Source: Heliomarina baculiformis
GTDB taxonomy: Bacteria > Pseudomonadota > Alphaproteobacteria > Rhodobacterales > Rhodobacteraceae
Assembly (NCBI RefSeq): GCF_019966545.1
Contig: NZ_JAIMIC010000006.1
Location: 1 to 64,000, forward strand
Direction: 5' to 3'
Length of the DNA: 64,000 nucleotides
In this document: positions 55,627 through 63,203 of the stretch, one piece after another
Layout of the letters: every line of letters starts with the position of its first letter
Position numbering within the stretch: position 1 is the stretch's first letter
Notes under the pieces: generated by a model
The model's database searches: none
What the model saw: only the letters and a program-made list of their open reading frames with translations
What the model was told of the DNA's origin: nothing
Program-made: the position numbers and the translations under genes

Positions 55627-56574
55627 TCAACGCTCCAAAGCAGCAGAAAGTTCCACGATCGGTTTTGTTTCATCGCGCAGGAGCAGCGCCAGCGCCAGAA
55701 TGGTCAAGCCGATCCCGATTAATACCATGAAACCGGGCACCCCGTTGCCAAGGGCGATCTCCCACAGGATCACCCAGCTTGGCGTCAGATAGGTATAGGC
55801 CATGACCTTGGCCGAGGGCAGGCGCAGCGTCGCGAATTGCATCAGCACGAATGTCATCGCACTGGCGAAAATCGCCGTGTAGCCGATGGCAACCCAGACG
55901 ATCACCGGCAGGTTGCCCCAGTCCGTCGCCCGGATATCCGACCATCCATAGGCGGTCAGGACGGCGAACCCTGCCAGCAGCATGCCAAAGGTAAAGACAA
56001 TCGCCGGCTCTCCCCGGTTCAGCTTGCGCACCATCGGCGTATAGGCCGCATGGGCGACACAGCCCCAGAAATAGATCACCTCGCCCCGCCCGATTTCGAA
56101 CGCTCGGAACGCGGCCCAATCGGCGCGGAACACCACCCAGAGCGCACCGACCCCGCCAATTGCCAGCGCCAGCGCCATGCGCGGCGTCGTGACCTGCCGC
56201 ATCAGCAGCCAGCCGAACCCCGCCGCCATCAGCGGCACCAGTGTGAACACCGCCGCCGCACTCACCGGGCGCGCGGTCTTGAGCCCTTCGAACATCAGCA
56301 CGAAATAGATCGCGAACAGCCCGCCCAGCACCAGATAGCGCCACGGCGCCTGCAACGCACTTCGCGACACGCCCGTCGTGGCAAAAGCCGCCACCCCGAT
56401 CACCACGGCGGCAATCGCGAACCGCACCGCGTTCAGCGCCGCCGGGGCGATCTCGTTCGCCGCCATCGACCCAAGCGAGAAGGATCCCGCCACCAGCGCC
56501 GAAAAGGCCAGCATCGCCAGATGCCCCTTGGCGGCGGGGGACAACCCCTCTCCGTCGCGGTTCAGCACACCCAT
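55627..56574 (-). CDS. EamA/DMT-family transporter
   Basis: A 315-residue inner-membrane protein with ten helices in two EamA repeats (FSLGSMAANEIAPAALNAVRFAIAAVVIG and HAAYTPMVRKLNRGEPAIVFTFGMLLAG start the halves). This drug/metabolite family exports amino acids, riboflavin or other metabolites; the substrate is unknown. The start at 56574 lies 13 bp inside the end of the LysR gene upstream; a longer frame exists but is not hydrophobic at first. It may be controlled with, or by, the LysR gene. Confidence 0.85.
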   Translation of the reverse strand: MGVLNRDGEGLSPAAKGHLAMLAFSALVAGSFSLGSMAANEIAPAALNAVRFAIAAVVIGVAAFATTGVSRSALQAPWRYLVLGGLFAIYFVLMFEGLKTARPVSAAAVFTLVPLMAAGFGWLLMRQVTTPRMALALAIGGVGALWVVFRADWAAFRAFEIGRGEVIYFWGCVAHAAYTPMVRKLNRGEPAIVFTFGMLLAGFAVLTAYGWSDIRATDWGNLPVIVWVAIGYTAIFASAMTFVLMQFATLRLPSAKVMAYTYLTPSWVILWEIALGNGVPGFMVLIGIGLTILALALLLRDETKPIVELSAALER

Positions 56575-57440
56575 TCCTGCGCCCGTTCCTTCAGGAAGGT
56601 CAGAAAGGCCTGCACCTTGTTGGTCCGGTGCAGATCCACATGAGTCACAAGCCAAAGCGGCGCGGTCCATTCCTCGCGCGGCGGCATCACCTCGATCAAG
56701 CCGGGAATCCGCTTGGCTTCGCTTTGCCCGATGAACCCGATACCGGCCCCGGCCATCACCGCCTCGCGGGCGGAATGCTCGCTGGTGACTCGGAAACTGA
56801 TCCGATCCGGCGTCACCGCATCGCGCAGCCAGCGATAGAAAGGCGCCCGGCTGTCCGGATCTTCCGGCCCCACGAACCAGTGTTGCGGGAAATCAGCCTC
56901 GCTTTCGGGCAGGCCGAAGGCGTCACGATAACTCTCGCTCGCATAAAGCGCGATGTTCTGGCTCACGAAAGGCTGCACCACGTTATCCGGCTGGTCCGGA
57001 GAGCGCCCGGCCCGGATCGCCACATGCGCCTCGCCGTATTCCAGCCGCAACAGCCGCCCGCTGGTCAGGTAGCGCACGTTCAGCCCCGGATGCATCCGCT
57101 GGAAATCGACCATCACCGGCACCAGTACCGGCGCCATGCTCGACAGCGAGGTCACGACCAGCTCGCCCGCCACCTCGTCGCCCTGCCCCTTGAGCCGCGC
57201 GACAAGCTGGTTGAACTGGTCCTCGGTCGCCTGCGCCACCCGAAACAGGTCGCTGCCCGCTTCGGTCGCCGTATAGCCCCGCGCATGGCGCTGGAACAGC
57301 TTGACCCCGATCCGCCCTTCAAGCGCGTCGATATGGCGGATCACCGTTGCATGGTGCACGCCCAGCACATCCGCTGCGCCGCTCACAGTCCCCATCCGCG
57401 CGACCTGAAACGCCGTGCGCACCTCGTCCCAGTTCTCCAT
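56562..57440 (-). CDS. LysR-family transcriptional regulator
   Basis: A 292-residue regulator with the N-terminal winged helix-turn-helix (WDEVRTAFQVARMGTVSGAADVLGVHHATVIRHIDALEGRIGVKLFQRHARGYTATEAGSD) and a substrate-binding-like C-terminal domain. HHATVIRHIDALE is typical of a Rhodobacterales subgroup. The start at 57440 (MENWDEV) matches family length; ATGs at 57488 and 57512-side frames are possible. It is divergent from the azoreductase gene, with a TTGC-N10-GCAA site between, and overlaps the EamA gene. Confidence 0.9.
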   Translation of the reverse strand: MENWDEVRTAFQVARMGTVSGAADVLGVHHATVIRHIDALEGRIGVKLFQRHARGYTATEAGSDLFRVAQATEDQFNQLVARLKGQGDEVAGELVVTSLSSMAPVLVPVMVDFQRMHPGLNVRYLTSGRLLRLEYGEAHVAIRAGRSPDQPDNVVQPFVSQNIALYASESYRDAFGLPESEADFPQHWFVGPEDPDSRAPFYRWLRDAVTPDRISFRVTSEHSAREAVMAGAGIGFIGQSEAKRIPGLIEVMPPREEWTAPLWLVTHVDLHRTNKVQAFLTFLKERAQEWVC

Positions 57441-57534
57441 CGTCTGGCCCGCCTTGGCCGCAAACGGCTCTTCCGCGTAATTTTTCATGGCTCGCTCTGT
57501 GCAGAAACTCACATATCCTGTTCATAATCGGCCG

Positions 57535-57552
57535 TTGCGTTCGCCAGTGCAA
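57535..57552. promoter_or_regulatory. LysR-type operator candidate
   Basis: TTGC-N10-GCAA is a symmetrical LysR box (the T-N11-A type). It lies 95 bp upstream of the LysR start and 79 bp upstream of the azoreductase start, as expected for a regulator controlling a divergent target and itself. Confidence 0.6.
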
Positions 57553-57630
57553 TAGCCAAATCAATCAGTATACGGCCAGCCCCCAAAAGGCCCTTCCGAA
57601 CAGAAACACTCTCCTCACGAGGACACTGAC

Positions 57631-58215
57631 ATGACCACTTCCATTCTGCGCATCGATTCCTCCGCCTCGGGCGCGGGTTCCGTTACCCGCAAACTGACCG
57701 ACAAGGTCATCGAGAAACTCGCCCCAGACACCGTCACCATCCGCGACCTTGCTGCCGAGCCGCTGCCCCATATCGACCCGACATGGGTCGCCGCCCGCGT
57801 TACCCCTGCCGAAGACCGCGACGAAACGGCAAAAGCCAGCCTCATCCTCTCCGATGCGCTGGTGGCCGAGATTCAGGCCGCCGACACGCTGGTGATCGGT
57901 GTTCCGATCTACAACTTCTCGGTGCCCTCCTCGCTCAAGGCATGGATCGACCTGATCGCCCGCGTCGGCGTCACCTTCCGCTACACGGAAAATGGCCCCG
58001 AAGGCCTGCTGACCGGCAAGAAGGCAATCCTCGCCGTCGCCTCGGGCGGCGTTCCGGTCGGCTCGCCTGTCGATCATGCGACGACCTACCTCAAGACGGT
58101 TCTGGGTTTCGTCGGCATCACCGATGTGACCATCGTCGCCGCCGACCAGCTCGCCATCGACGCTGATGCCAGCATGGCCAAGGCCGATTCCGAGATCAGC
58201 GCCCTCGCCGCCTGA
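57631..58215 (+). CDS. azoR: FMN-dependent NADH-azoreductase
   Basis: A flavodoxin-fold NADH:quinone/azo reductase. The 194-residue protein has the FMN-phosphate loop RIDSSASGAGSVTRKLTD near the N-terminus, VIGVPIYNFSVPSSLKAWIDLI, which contacts the flavin in the AzoR family, and VASGGVP. It handles quinones, azo dyes or nitro compounds, probably for redox stress. GAGGA precedes ATG 57631. Divergent LysR gene as likely regulator. Confidence 0.93.
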   Translation: MTTSILRIDSSASGAGSVTRKLTDKVIEKLAPDTVTIRDLAAEPLPHIDPTWVAARVTPAEDRDETAKASLILSDALVAEIQAADTLVIGVPIYNFSVPSSLKAWIDLIARVGVTFRYTENGPEGLLTGKKAILAVASGGVPVGSPVDHATTYLKTVLGFVGITDVTIVAADQLAIDADASMAKADSEISALAA

Positions 58216-58239
58216 TCCGGGCGTATTAACACAAGCCAG

Positions 58240-58267
58240 ACGGCGGACCACTCCGGTCCGCCGTTTC
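58240..58267 (+). terminator. Terminator downstream of azoR
   Basis: A perfect 10-bp stem ACGGCGGACC / GGTCCGCCGT around ACTCC, 24 bp after the stop, followed by a short T tract. Confidence 0.75.
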
Positions 58268-58300
58268 GCGTTCAAGCAAGCCCCCAAAAGCCCACAACGC

Positions 58301-58329
58301 TTGACTCCCGCGCCCCAAACCCCTATCGC
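58301..58329 (+). promoter_or_regulatory. Candidate promoter of ffh
   Basis: TTGACT (58301-58306), then 17 bp, then TATCGC (58324-58329). It is the best sigma-70-like pair in the 217-bp region between the azoR terminator and ffh, and leaves a leader of roughly 150 bases. The rest of the leader shows nothing I can name. Confidence 0.4.
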
Positions 58330-58484
58330 AGCGCCAATACCGGATAGCACCTGCCATCCGGTCCCGGTTAATTGCGCCGGGATCGCCCTCCGTCAGCGCG
58401 TTGCGCCCACGGGGGCGTTTGTGCATTTCGCGGTCCCTTCCTAAGTTAGGGGTCAAATATCAACGGTCAAAAAGGAACCGGCAT

Positions 58485-59996
58485 ATGTTTGAAAATCTCT
58501 CCGAACGCCTGTCCGGTGTCTTCGACCGGCTGACCAAGCAGGGCGCTCTCTCCGAGGATGACGTCAAAACCGCTCTGCGCGAGGTTCGTGTCGCCCTGCT
58601 CGAGGCCGACGTTTCCCTCCCCGTCGCCCGCGATTTCGTCAAGAAAGTACAGGATCAGGCCACCGGTCAGGCGGTCACCAAATCCGTCACCCCCGGCCAG
58701 CAGGTCGTCAAGATCGTGCATGACGCGCTGGTCGACGTGCTGCGTGGCGACGGCGACCCCGGCCAGCTGAAAATCGACAACCCGCCCGCGCCGATCCTGA
58801 TGGTCGGCCTGCAGGGCTCGGGCAAGACCACCACGACAGCGAAACTCGCCAAGCGGATGAAAGACCGCGACGGCAAGCGCGTGCTGATGGCCTCGCTCGA
58901 CACCAACCGACCCGCCGCGATGGAACAGCTCGCGATCCTCGGGACCCAGATCGGCGTCGACACCCTGCCCATCGTCAAGGGCGAAGACCCGGTCGCCATC
59001 GCCAAGCGCGCGAAAACGCAGGCCGCGCTCGGGGGCTATGACGTCTACATGCTCGACACCGCCGGTCGCCTCCATATCGACGAGGAGCTGATCGCCCAGG
59101 CCGCCGCCGTGCGCGACGTGGCCAACCCGCGCGAAACCCTGCTGGTGGTCGATGGCCTCACCGGTCAGGACGCGGTGAACGTCGCCACCGAATTCGACGA
59201 CAAGATAGGCGTCACCGGCGTCGTCCTCACTCGGATGGACGGCGACGGCCGTGGTGGCGCCGCCCTCTCGATGCGCGCCGTCACCGGCAAACCGATCCGC
59301 TTCGTCGGCCTCGGCGAAAAGATGGACGCGATCGAAACCTTCGAACCCGACCGGATCGCGGGCCGCATCCTCGGCATGGGCGACATCGTCTCCCTCGTCG
59401 AACGCGCGCAGGAAACCATCGAGGCCGAACAGGCCGAAAAGATGATGAAGCGCATGATGAAAGGTCAGTTCAACATGAACGACCTGCGCATGCAGCTTGA
59501 ACAGATGCTCAAGATGGGCGGCATGGAGGGCATGATGCAGATGATGCCCGGCATGGGCAAAATGGCCAAGCAGGTCGAACAGGCCGGCTTCGACGACAGG
59601 ATCCTGCGACAGCAGATCGCCCTGATCCAGTCGATGACCAAGAAAGAACGCGCCGCCCCGCAACTGCTTCAGGCCAGCCGCAAGAAACGCATCGCCGCCG
59701 GTGCCGGGATGGAGGTCTCCGACCTCAACAAGCTGCTCAAGATGCATCGCCAGATGGGCGACATGATGAAAAAGATGGGCAAGATGGGCAAGGGCGGCAT
59801 GATGAAACAGGCCATGAAAGGCATGTTCGGCAAGGGCGGCATGCCCGATCCCTCGCAGATGGACACCAAGGCGCTCGAAGCGGCAGCCAAGCAGATGGGC
59901 GGCAAGCTCCCCGGCGGCATGGGCGGCGGCGGTCTCCCCGGACTCGGGGGCGGCGCCCTTCCCCCCGGGCTCAGCGGTTTCGGCAAGAAGAAATGA
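58485..59996 (+). CDS. ffh: Signal recognition particle protein Ffh
   Basis: GTPase that with 4.5S RNA targets membrane and exported proteins to the translocon. The 503-residue protein has the N domain (MFENLSERLSGVFDRL), the G domain with GLQGSGKTTTTAKLA (from residue 108), DTAGRLHIDEEL, TRMDGDGRGGAAL, and the methionine-rich M domain (MKRMMKGQFNMNDLRMQLEQMLKMGGMEGMMQMMPGM) that binds signal sequences and RNA. A Gly/Met/Lys-rich tail follows. AAAGGAA precedes ATG 58485. It heads the row through rimM; a dispersed repeat follows its stop. Confidence 0.97.
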   Translation: MFENLSERLSGVFDRLTKQGALSEDDVKTALREVRVALLEADVSLPVARDFVKKVQDQATGQAVTKSVTPGQQVVKIVHDALVDVLRGDGDPGQLKIDNPPAPILMVGLQGSGKTTTTAKLAKRMKDRDGKRVLMASLDTNRPAAMEQLAILGTQIGVDTLPIVKGEDPVAIAKRAKTQAALGGYDVYMLDTAGRLHIDEELIAQAAAVRDVANPRETLLVVDGLTGQDAVNVATEFDDKIGVTGVVLTRMDGDGRGGAALSMRAVTGKPIRFVGLGEKMDAIETFEPDRIAGRILGMGDIVSLVERAQETIEAEQAEKMMKRMMKGQFNMNDLRMQLEQMLKMGGMEGMMQMMPGMGKMAKQVEQAGFDDRILRQQIALIQSMTKKERAAPQLLQASRKKRIAAGAGMEVSDLNKLLKMHRQMGDMMKKMGKMGKGGMMKQAMKGMFGKGGMPDPSQMDTKALEAAAKQMGGKLPGGMGGGGLPGLGGGALPPGLSGFGKKK

Positions 59997-60002
59997 CCAT
60001 GA

Positions 60003-60035
60003 CTTCTTTGGGTCTCAATAATCCCCGCCGGAGGC
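60003..60035 (+). repeat. Post-stop dispersed repeat, copy C
   Basis: CTTCTTTGGGTCTCAATAAT is followed by CCCCGCCGGAGGC on the coding strand, 6 bp after the ffh stop. It matches copy B nearly base for base and copy A in the core, and keeps the orientation relative to transcription. Confidence 0.8.
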
Positions 60036-60081
60036 TCCTCCGGTCCCGGCCCGCACTGCGGGTCGCGAGGATGCGCGGCTG

Positions 60082-60621
60082 ATGCTGATCCCCACCCTCC
60101 ATACCCCGCGCCTGACGCTGCGCGCCCCGGTCGAAAGCGATTTCGCCCCTTTCGTGGCTTTCTACGCCAGCGACAGGTCGAAATTCGTGGGCGGCCCGCT
60201 CGGGCGCGAGGCGTCCTGGCGGATGCTGGCGATGGAGGCGGGCCATTGGACCCTGCGTGGCTATGGCCGCTGGATCGTCGAGGAAAACGAAACCAAAACG
60301 CCCGTCGGCCTGATCGGCCTGTTCAACCCCGAAGGCTGGCCCGAAGCTGAAATCGGCTGGGATCTCTTCGAGGGTTTCGAGGGCCGCGGTTACGCGACCG
60401 AAGCCGGGGCCGCCGCGCGCAGCTTTGCCTATGATACGCTCGGCTGGACCACCGCGATCAGCCTCGTGAAACCGGACAATACCGGGTCGGCGCGGGTAGC
60501 CGAACGGCTCGGCTGCAGGCATGATGGCGATTTTACCCATGAACGCCACGGCTTCATGCATGTCTGGCGCCACCCCTCCCCCGAAGACCTCGCCGAGGGC
60601 GGGATGGAGGCCTACGCATGA
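60082..60621 (+). CDS. GNAT N-acetyltransferase, first of three
   Basis: A RimJ/RimL-like GNAT of 179 residues. TPRLTLRAPVESDFAPFVAFYAS starts the fold, GFEGRGYATEAGAAARSFAYDTLGW is the acetyl-CoA-binding motif (Q/RxxGxG/A form), and KPDNTGSARVAERLGCRHDG is the end of the fold. It shares blocks FVGGP, GHWTLRGYGRWIVE and ERLG with the next two genes, so the three arose by tandem duplication. The acyl acceptor is unknown; ribosomal-protein or antibiotic targets are possible. Confidence 0.88.
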   Translation: MLIPTLHTPRLTLRAPVESDFAPFVAFYASDRSKFVGGPLGREASWRMLAMEAGHWTLRGYGRWIVEENETKTPVGLIGLFNPEGWPEAEIGWDLFEGFEGRGYATEAGAAARSFAYDTLGWTTAISLVKPDNTGSARVAERLGCRHDGDFTHERHGFMHVWRHPSPEDLAEGGMEAYA

Positions 60622-61148
60622 GCGGCTTTCCCTTCCCCATTCCGGTCATCGATACCGAACACCTGATCCTGCGCGGCCCCCGCGAAAGCGACTTCGAGGC
60701 TTTTGCCGAATTCGGTGCCTCGGACCGCGCGCAATTTGTCGGTGGGCCTTACCCGCGTATCCGCTCATGGGGCGGCTTTCTCGCAACCTATGGCCACTGG
60801 GCGCTGCGCGGCTATGGCATGTGGATGCTCGAGGACCGTGCCAGCGGCAAAACCGCCGGCCGCGTCGGCATGATCTTCAACGATGGCTGGGACGAACCGG
60901 AACTCGGCTGGCACGTTTTCACCGGGTTCGAGGGCAAGGGCTATGCCTACGAGGCCGCGCTGGCCGCCCGCGCCCATGCCGCGCGCCACCAGAATCTGCC
61001 GCGCCCGATCAGCTACATTCACCCGGACAACGCACGCTCCGTCGCGCTGGCCGAACGGCTCGGCGCCACAGTCGAACGCGAGATCACCTTTTTTGATAGT
61101 CCCTGCCATGTCTACCGCCATCCTCTCCCCGAGGAGGCCGCGGCATGA
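60618..61148 (+). CDS. GNAT N-acetyltransferase, second of three
   Basis: 176 residues, paralogue of its neighbours: LRGPRESDFEAFAEFGASDRAQFVGGP, GHWALRGYGMWMLED, GFEGKGYAYEAALAARAHAA (acetyl-CoA motif) and HPDNARSVALAERLGA. ATG overlaps the stop of the first copy by 4 bp (ATGA). The motifs are intact, so all three are probably working enzymes with different substrates. Confidence 0.88.
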   Translation: MSGFPFPIPVIDTEHLILRGPRESDFEAFAEFGASDRAQFVGGPYPRIRSWGGFLATYGHWALRGYGMWMLEDRASGKTAGRVGMIFNDGWDEPELGWHVFTGFEGKGYAYEAALAARAHAARHQNLPRPISYIHPDNARSVALAERLGATVEREITFFDSPCHVYRHPLPEEAAA

Positions 61149-61744
61149 GCCAGATCCCCACCATCGAGACCACCCGTCTTTCCCTGCGCGGCCCCGAACC
61201 GCAGGATTACCCGGATTTCAAGGCGACCTTCACCAGCTACCGCGCCCGGTTCATGGGCGGGCCGCTGAACGCCTATGAATCATGGATGCTCTATGCCGCC
61301 GAAATCGGCCACTGGGACATTCGCGGCTTTGGTATGTGGATGGTGCATGATCGCGTGACCGATGAAACCTACGGCATGGTCGGCGGCTGGCAGCCCGCGA
61401 AATGGCCCGAGCGCGAAATCGCCTGGGTGATCTGGCCCGACAAGGCCGGGCGCGGCTACGCGCTCGAAGCGGCCCATGCGGCGCGCAGCTATTTCTACCG
61501 GCAGCAGAACTGGGAAACGGCGGTCAGCTATATCGACCCCAAGAACCTCGACAGCATCCGCCTTGCCGAACGGCTTGGCGCGCAGCGCGACGATTCCGCC
61601 GCCAGCATCGACGGCAATGACGTGGTCTATCGCCACCCCTCGCCGGCGGCGCTTTCGGGCACGCAGCTCGCGCACGGGATCGAGATGGAGATCGGCCATT
61701 ACGCCGACCCGCTCTTCAAACCGGAGGGCTGGGCCATTGACTAA
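61145..61744 (+). CDS. GNAT N-acetyltransferase, third of three
   Basis: 199 residues, the most diverged copy: LRGPEPQDYPDFKATFTSYRARFMGGP, GHWDIRGFGMWMVHD, DKAGRGYALEAAHAARSYFY (acetyl-CoA motif), DPKNLDSIRLAERLGAQRDD. It has an extra C-terminal segment of about 20 residues. It overlaps copy two by 4 bp. An 11-bp iteron array lies between its stop and the chorismate mutase gene. Confidence 0.88.
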   Translation: MSQIPTIETTRLSLRGPEPQDYPDFKATFTSYRARFMGGPLNAYESWMLYAAEIGHWDIRGFGMWMVHDRVTDETYGMVGGWQPAKWPEREIAWVIWPDKAGRGYALEAAHAARSYFYRQQNWETAVSYIDPKNLDSIRLAERLGAQRDDSAASIDGNDVVYRHPSPAALSGTQLAHGIEMEIGHYADPLFKPEGWAID

Positions 61745-61809
61745 TCGTTTACCTTTTACCCCCCGCACGGCCGGAACACCGGCAAAACGGCAAATGCTGC
61801 GCTGCGGCG

Positions 61810-61852
61810 GTGTACAGGAGGTGTACGGCCTGTGTACGGCTGTCACCCCCCG
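61810..61852 (+). repeat. 11-bp iteron array, copy 2
   Basis: Three head-to-tail 11-mers starting GTGTAC (61810, 61821, 61832; units GTGTACAGGAG, GTGTACGGCCT and GTGTACGGCTG) are followed by TCACCCCCCG. The unit length, core and ending match the array at 1529-1583. It lies 25 bp ahead of the chorismate mutase start. Confidence 0.75.
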
Positions 61853-61876
61853 AATTTCCCTTTTCCGGAGGCTTTC

Positions 61877-62176
61877 ATGACCGACACCCACACCAGCCGC
61901 GCGGCCAGCCTTCTGAAAGAACACCGCGAAAGCATCGACCGCCTCGATGCCATTCTCGTCTACACGCTGGGCGAGCGGTTCAAACACACCCAGGCGGTCG
62001 GCCGTCTCAAGGCCGAGCACGACCTTCCCCCGTCCGATCCCGCGCGCGAAGCGCAGCAGATCGCACGTCTAGAAGACCTGGCGCTCAAGGCCGATCTCGA
62101 CCCTGAATTCGCCAAGGCTTTCCTGAATTTCATCATTCAGGAAGTCATTCACCACCACGAGAAACACCAGCAATAA
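61877..62176 (+). CDS. Chorismate mutase, AroQ type
   Basis: Rearranges chorismate to prephenate on the way to Phe and Tyr. The 99-residue all-helical protein has the AroQ layout: an N-terminal helix with Arg ([24 protein letters not shown]), a second with [26 protein letters not shown]-type residues (Lys and Asp in the active site) and a last helix ([20 protein letters not shown]). CCGGAGG precedes ATG 61877. Its place just before rpsP is common in this group. Confidence 0.9.
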   Translation: MTDTHTSRAASLLKEHRESIDRLDAILVYTLGERFKHTQAVGRLKAEHDLPPSDPAREAQQIARLEDLALKADLDPEFAKAFLNFIIQEVIHHHEKHQQ

Positions 62177-62219
62177 CCGGGCATTCCCCGGATCACGCCA
62201 TTCACAAGGAGAAACTCAA

Positions 62220-62606
62220 ATGGCCATGAAAATTCGTCTCGCCCGCGGCGGCTCGAAAAAGCGTCCCTTCTACCGCATTGTTGCAGCGGATTCCCGCATG
62301 CCCCGCGATGGCCGCTTTATCGAAAAGCTCGGCACCTATAACCCGCTGCTCCCGAAAGACAGCGAAGACCGCGTGAAGATGGATGTCGAGCGCGTTCAGC
62401 ACTGGCTCGACCAGGGCGCGCAGCCGACCGACCGGATTGCACGTATGCTCGAAGCCTCCGGCGTCCGCGCCAAGACCGAGCGTAGCAACCCGAAAAAAGG
62501 CACCCCGGGCAAGAAAGCTCAGGAACTGGCCGACGCCAAAGCAGCCAAGGCAGCAGAAGCCGCCGAAGCAGCAAACGCACCTGCCGAAGAAGCATCGGCG
62601 GAATAA
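62220..62606 (+). CDS. rpsP: 30S ribosomal protein S16
   Basis: A structural protein of the small subunit. The 128-residue protein starts [21 protein letters not shown], followed by [20 protein letters not shown], and ends in an Ala/Glu-rich extension of about 40 residues ([19 protein letters not shown]) common in alphaproteobacteria. AAGGAG precedes ATG 62220. Confidence 0.98.
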   Translation: MAMKIRLARGGSKKRPFYRIVAADSRMPRDGRFIEKLGTYNPLLPKDSEDRVKMDVERVQHWLDQGAQPTDRIARMLEASGVRAKTERSNPKKGTPGKKAQELADAKAAKAAEAAEAANAPAEEASAE

Positions 62607-62616
62607 GACAGGTCCG

Positions 62617-62641
62617 GGCGGCGCGGGTTCTCTGCGCCGCC
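62617..62641 (+). promoter_or_regulatory. GC-rich hairpin between rpsP and rimM
   Basis: GGCGGCGC and GCGCCGCC form a perfect 8-bp stem around 9 bases, 10 bp after the rpsP stop and 31 bp before the rimM start. No T-run follows. It may lower rimM expression relative to the abundant S16, or stabilise the rpsP message. Confidence 0.5.
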
Positions 62642-62672
62642 TGCCCTTCTCCCTTGGGTCGCGGAACATCCG

Positions 62673-63203
62673 ATGCCAGAGAATGACAATTCAGAGCTGA
62701 TCTGTGTCGGCGTGATCGCTGGCGCTTTCGGCGTCCGGGGCGAGGTGCGGCTGAAAAGCTTTTGCGCCCAGCCCGAAGATATCGAAACCTATTCGCCCCT
62801 CACAACCGAGAACGGCAACCAGAGTTTCACGGTCACGATCAACCGACCCATCAATACCGGTTTCGCCGCGATCCTGAGCGGCGTGAAGACCAAGGAAGAC
62901 GCCGATGCCTTGCGCGGCACAAGGCTCTTCGCCCCGCGCGACCGGCTGCCTTCGCTGCCGGATGACGAATTCTACCATGCCGACCTGATCGGCCTGACGG
63001 TTATCGATACCGGCGGCGAAACGCTTGGCAAGGTGATCATGGTGCAGAACCACGGCGCTGGCGATCTGCTTGAGATCAAACCGGAAAATGGCGGTGAAAC
63101 GGTTTTGCTGCCGTTTACGCTCGCCAATGTCCCTACCGTCGATCTCGGGGCGGGGCGCATCGTCGCCGATCCGCCCGAAGGGCTATTCCAAGGCAAGCCC
63201 TGA
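62673..63203 (+). CDS. rimM: Ribosome maturation factor RimM
   Basis: Binds S19 and helps mature the 30S head. The 176-residue protein has the RimM N-domain ([41 protein letters not shown]) and the PRC-barrel ([56 protein letters not shown]). The usual trmD is not next; instead a sulfotransferase-like gene starts on its last base. Start ATG 62673, without a strong ribosome site. Confidence 0.95.
   Translation: MPENDNSELICVGVIAGAFGVRGEVRLKSFCAQPEDIETYSPLTTENGNQSFTVTINRPINTGFAAILSGVKTKEDADALRGTRLFAPRDRLPSLPDDEFYHADLIGLTVIDTGGETLGKVIMVQNHGAGDLLEIKPENGGETVLLPFTLANVPTVDLGAGRIVADPPEGLFQGKP

Noticed and set aside
60082-61744. Toxin-antitoxin pairing for the GNAT genes
   Set aside because: GNAT toxins are usually paired with a small ribbon-helix-helix antitoxin; here there are three acetyltransferases and no such gene.
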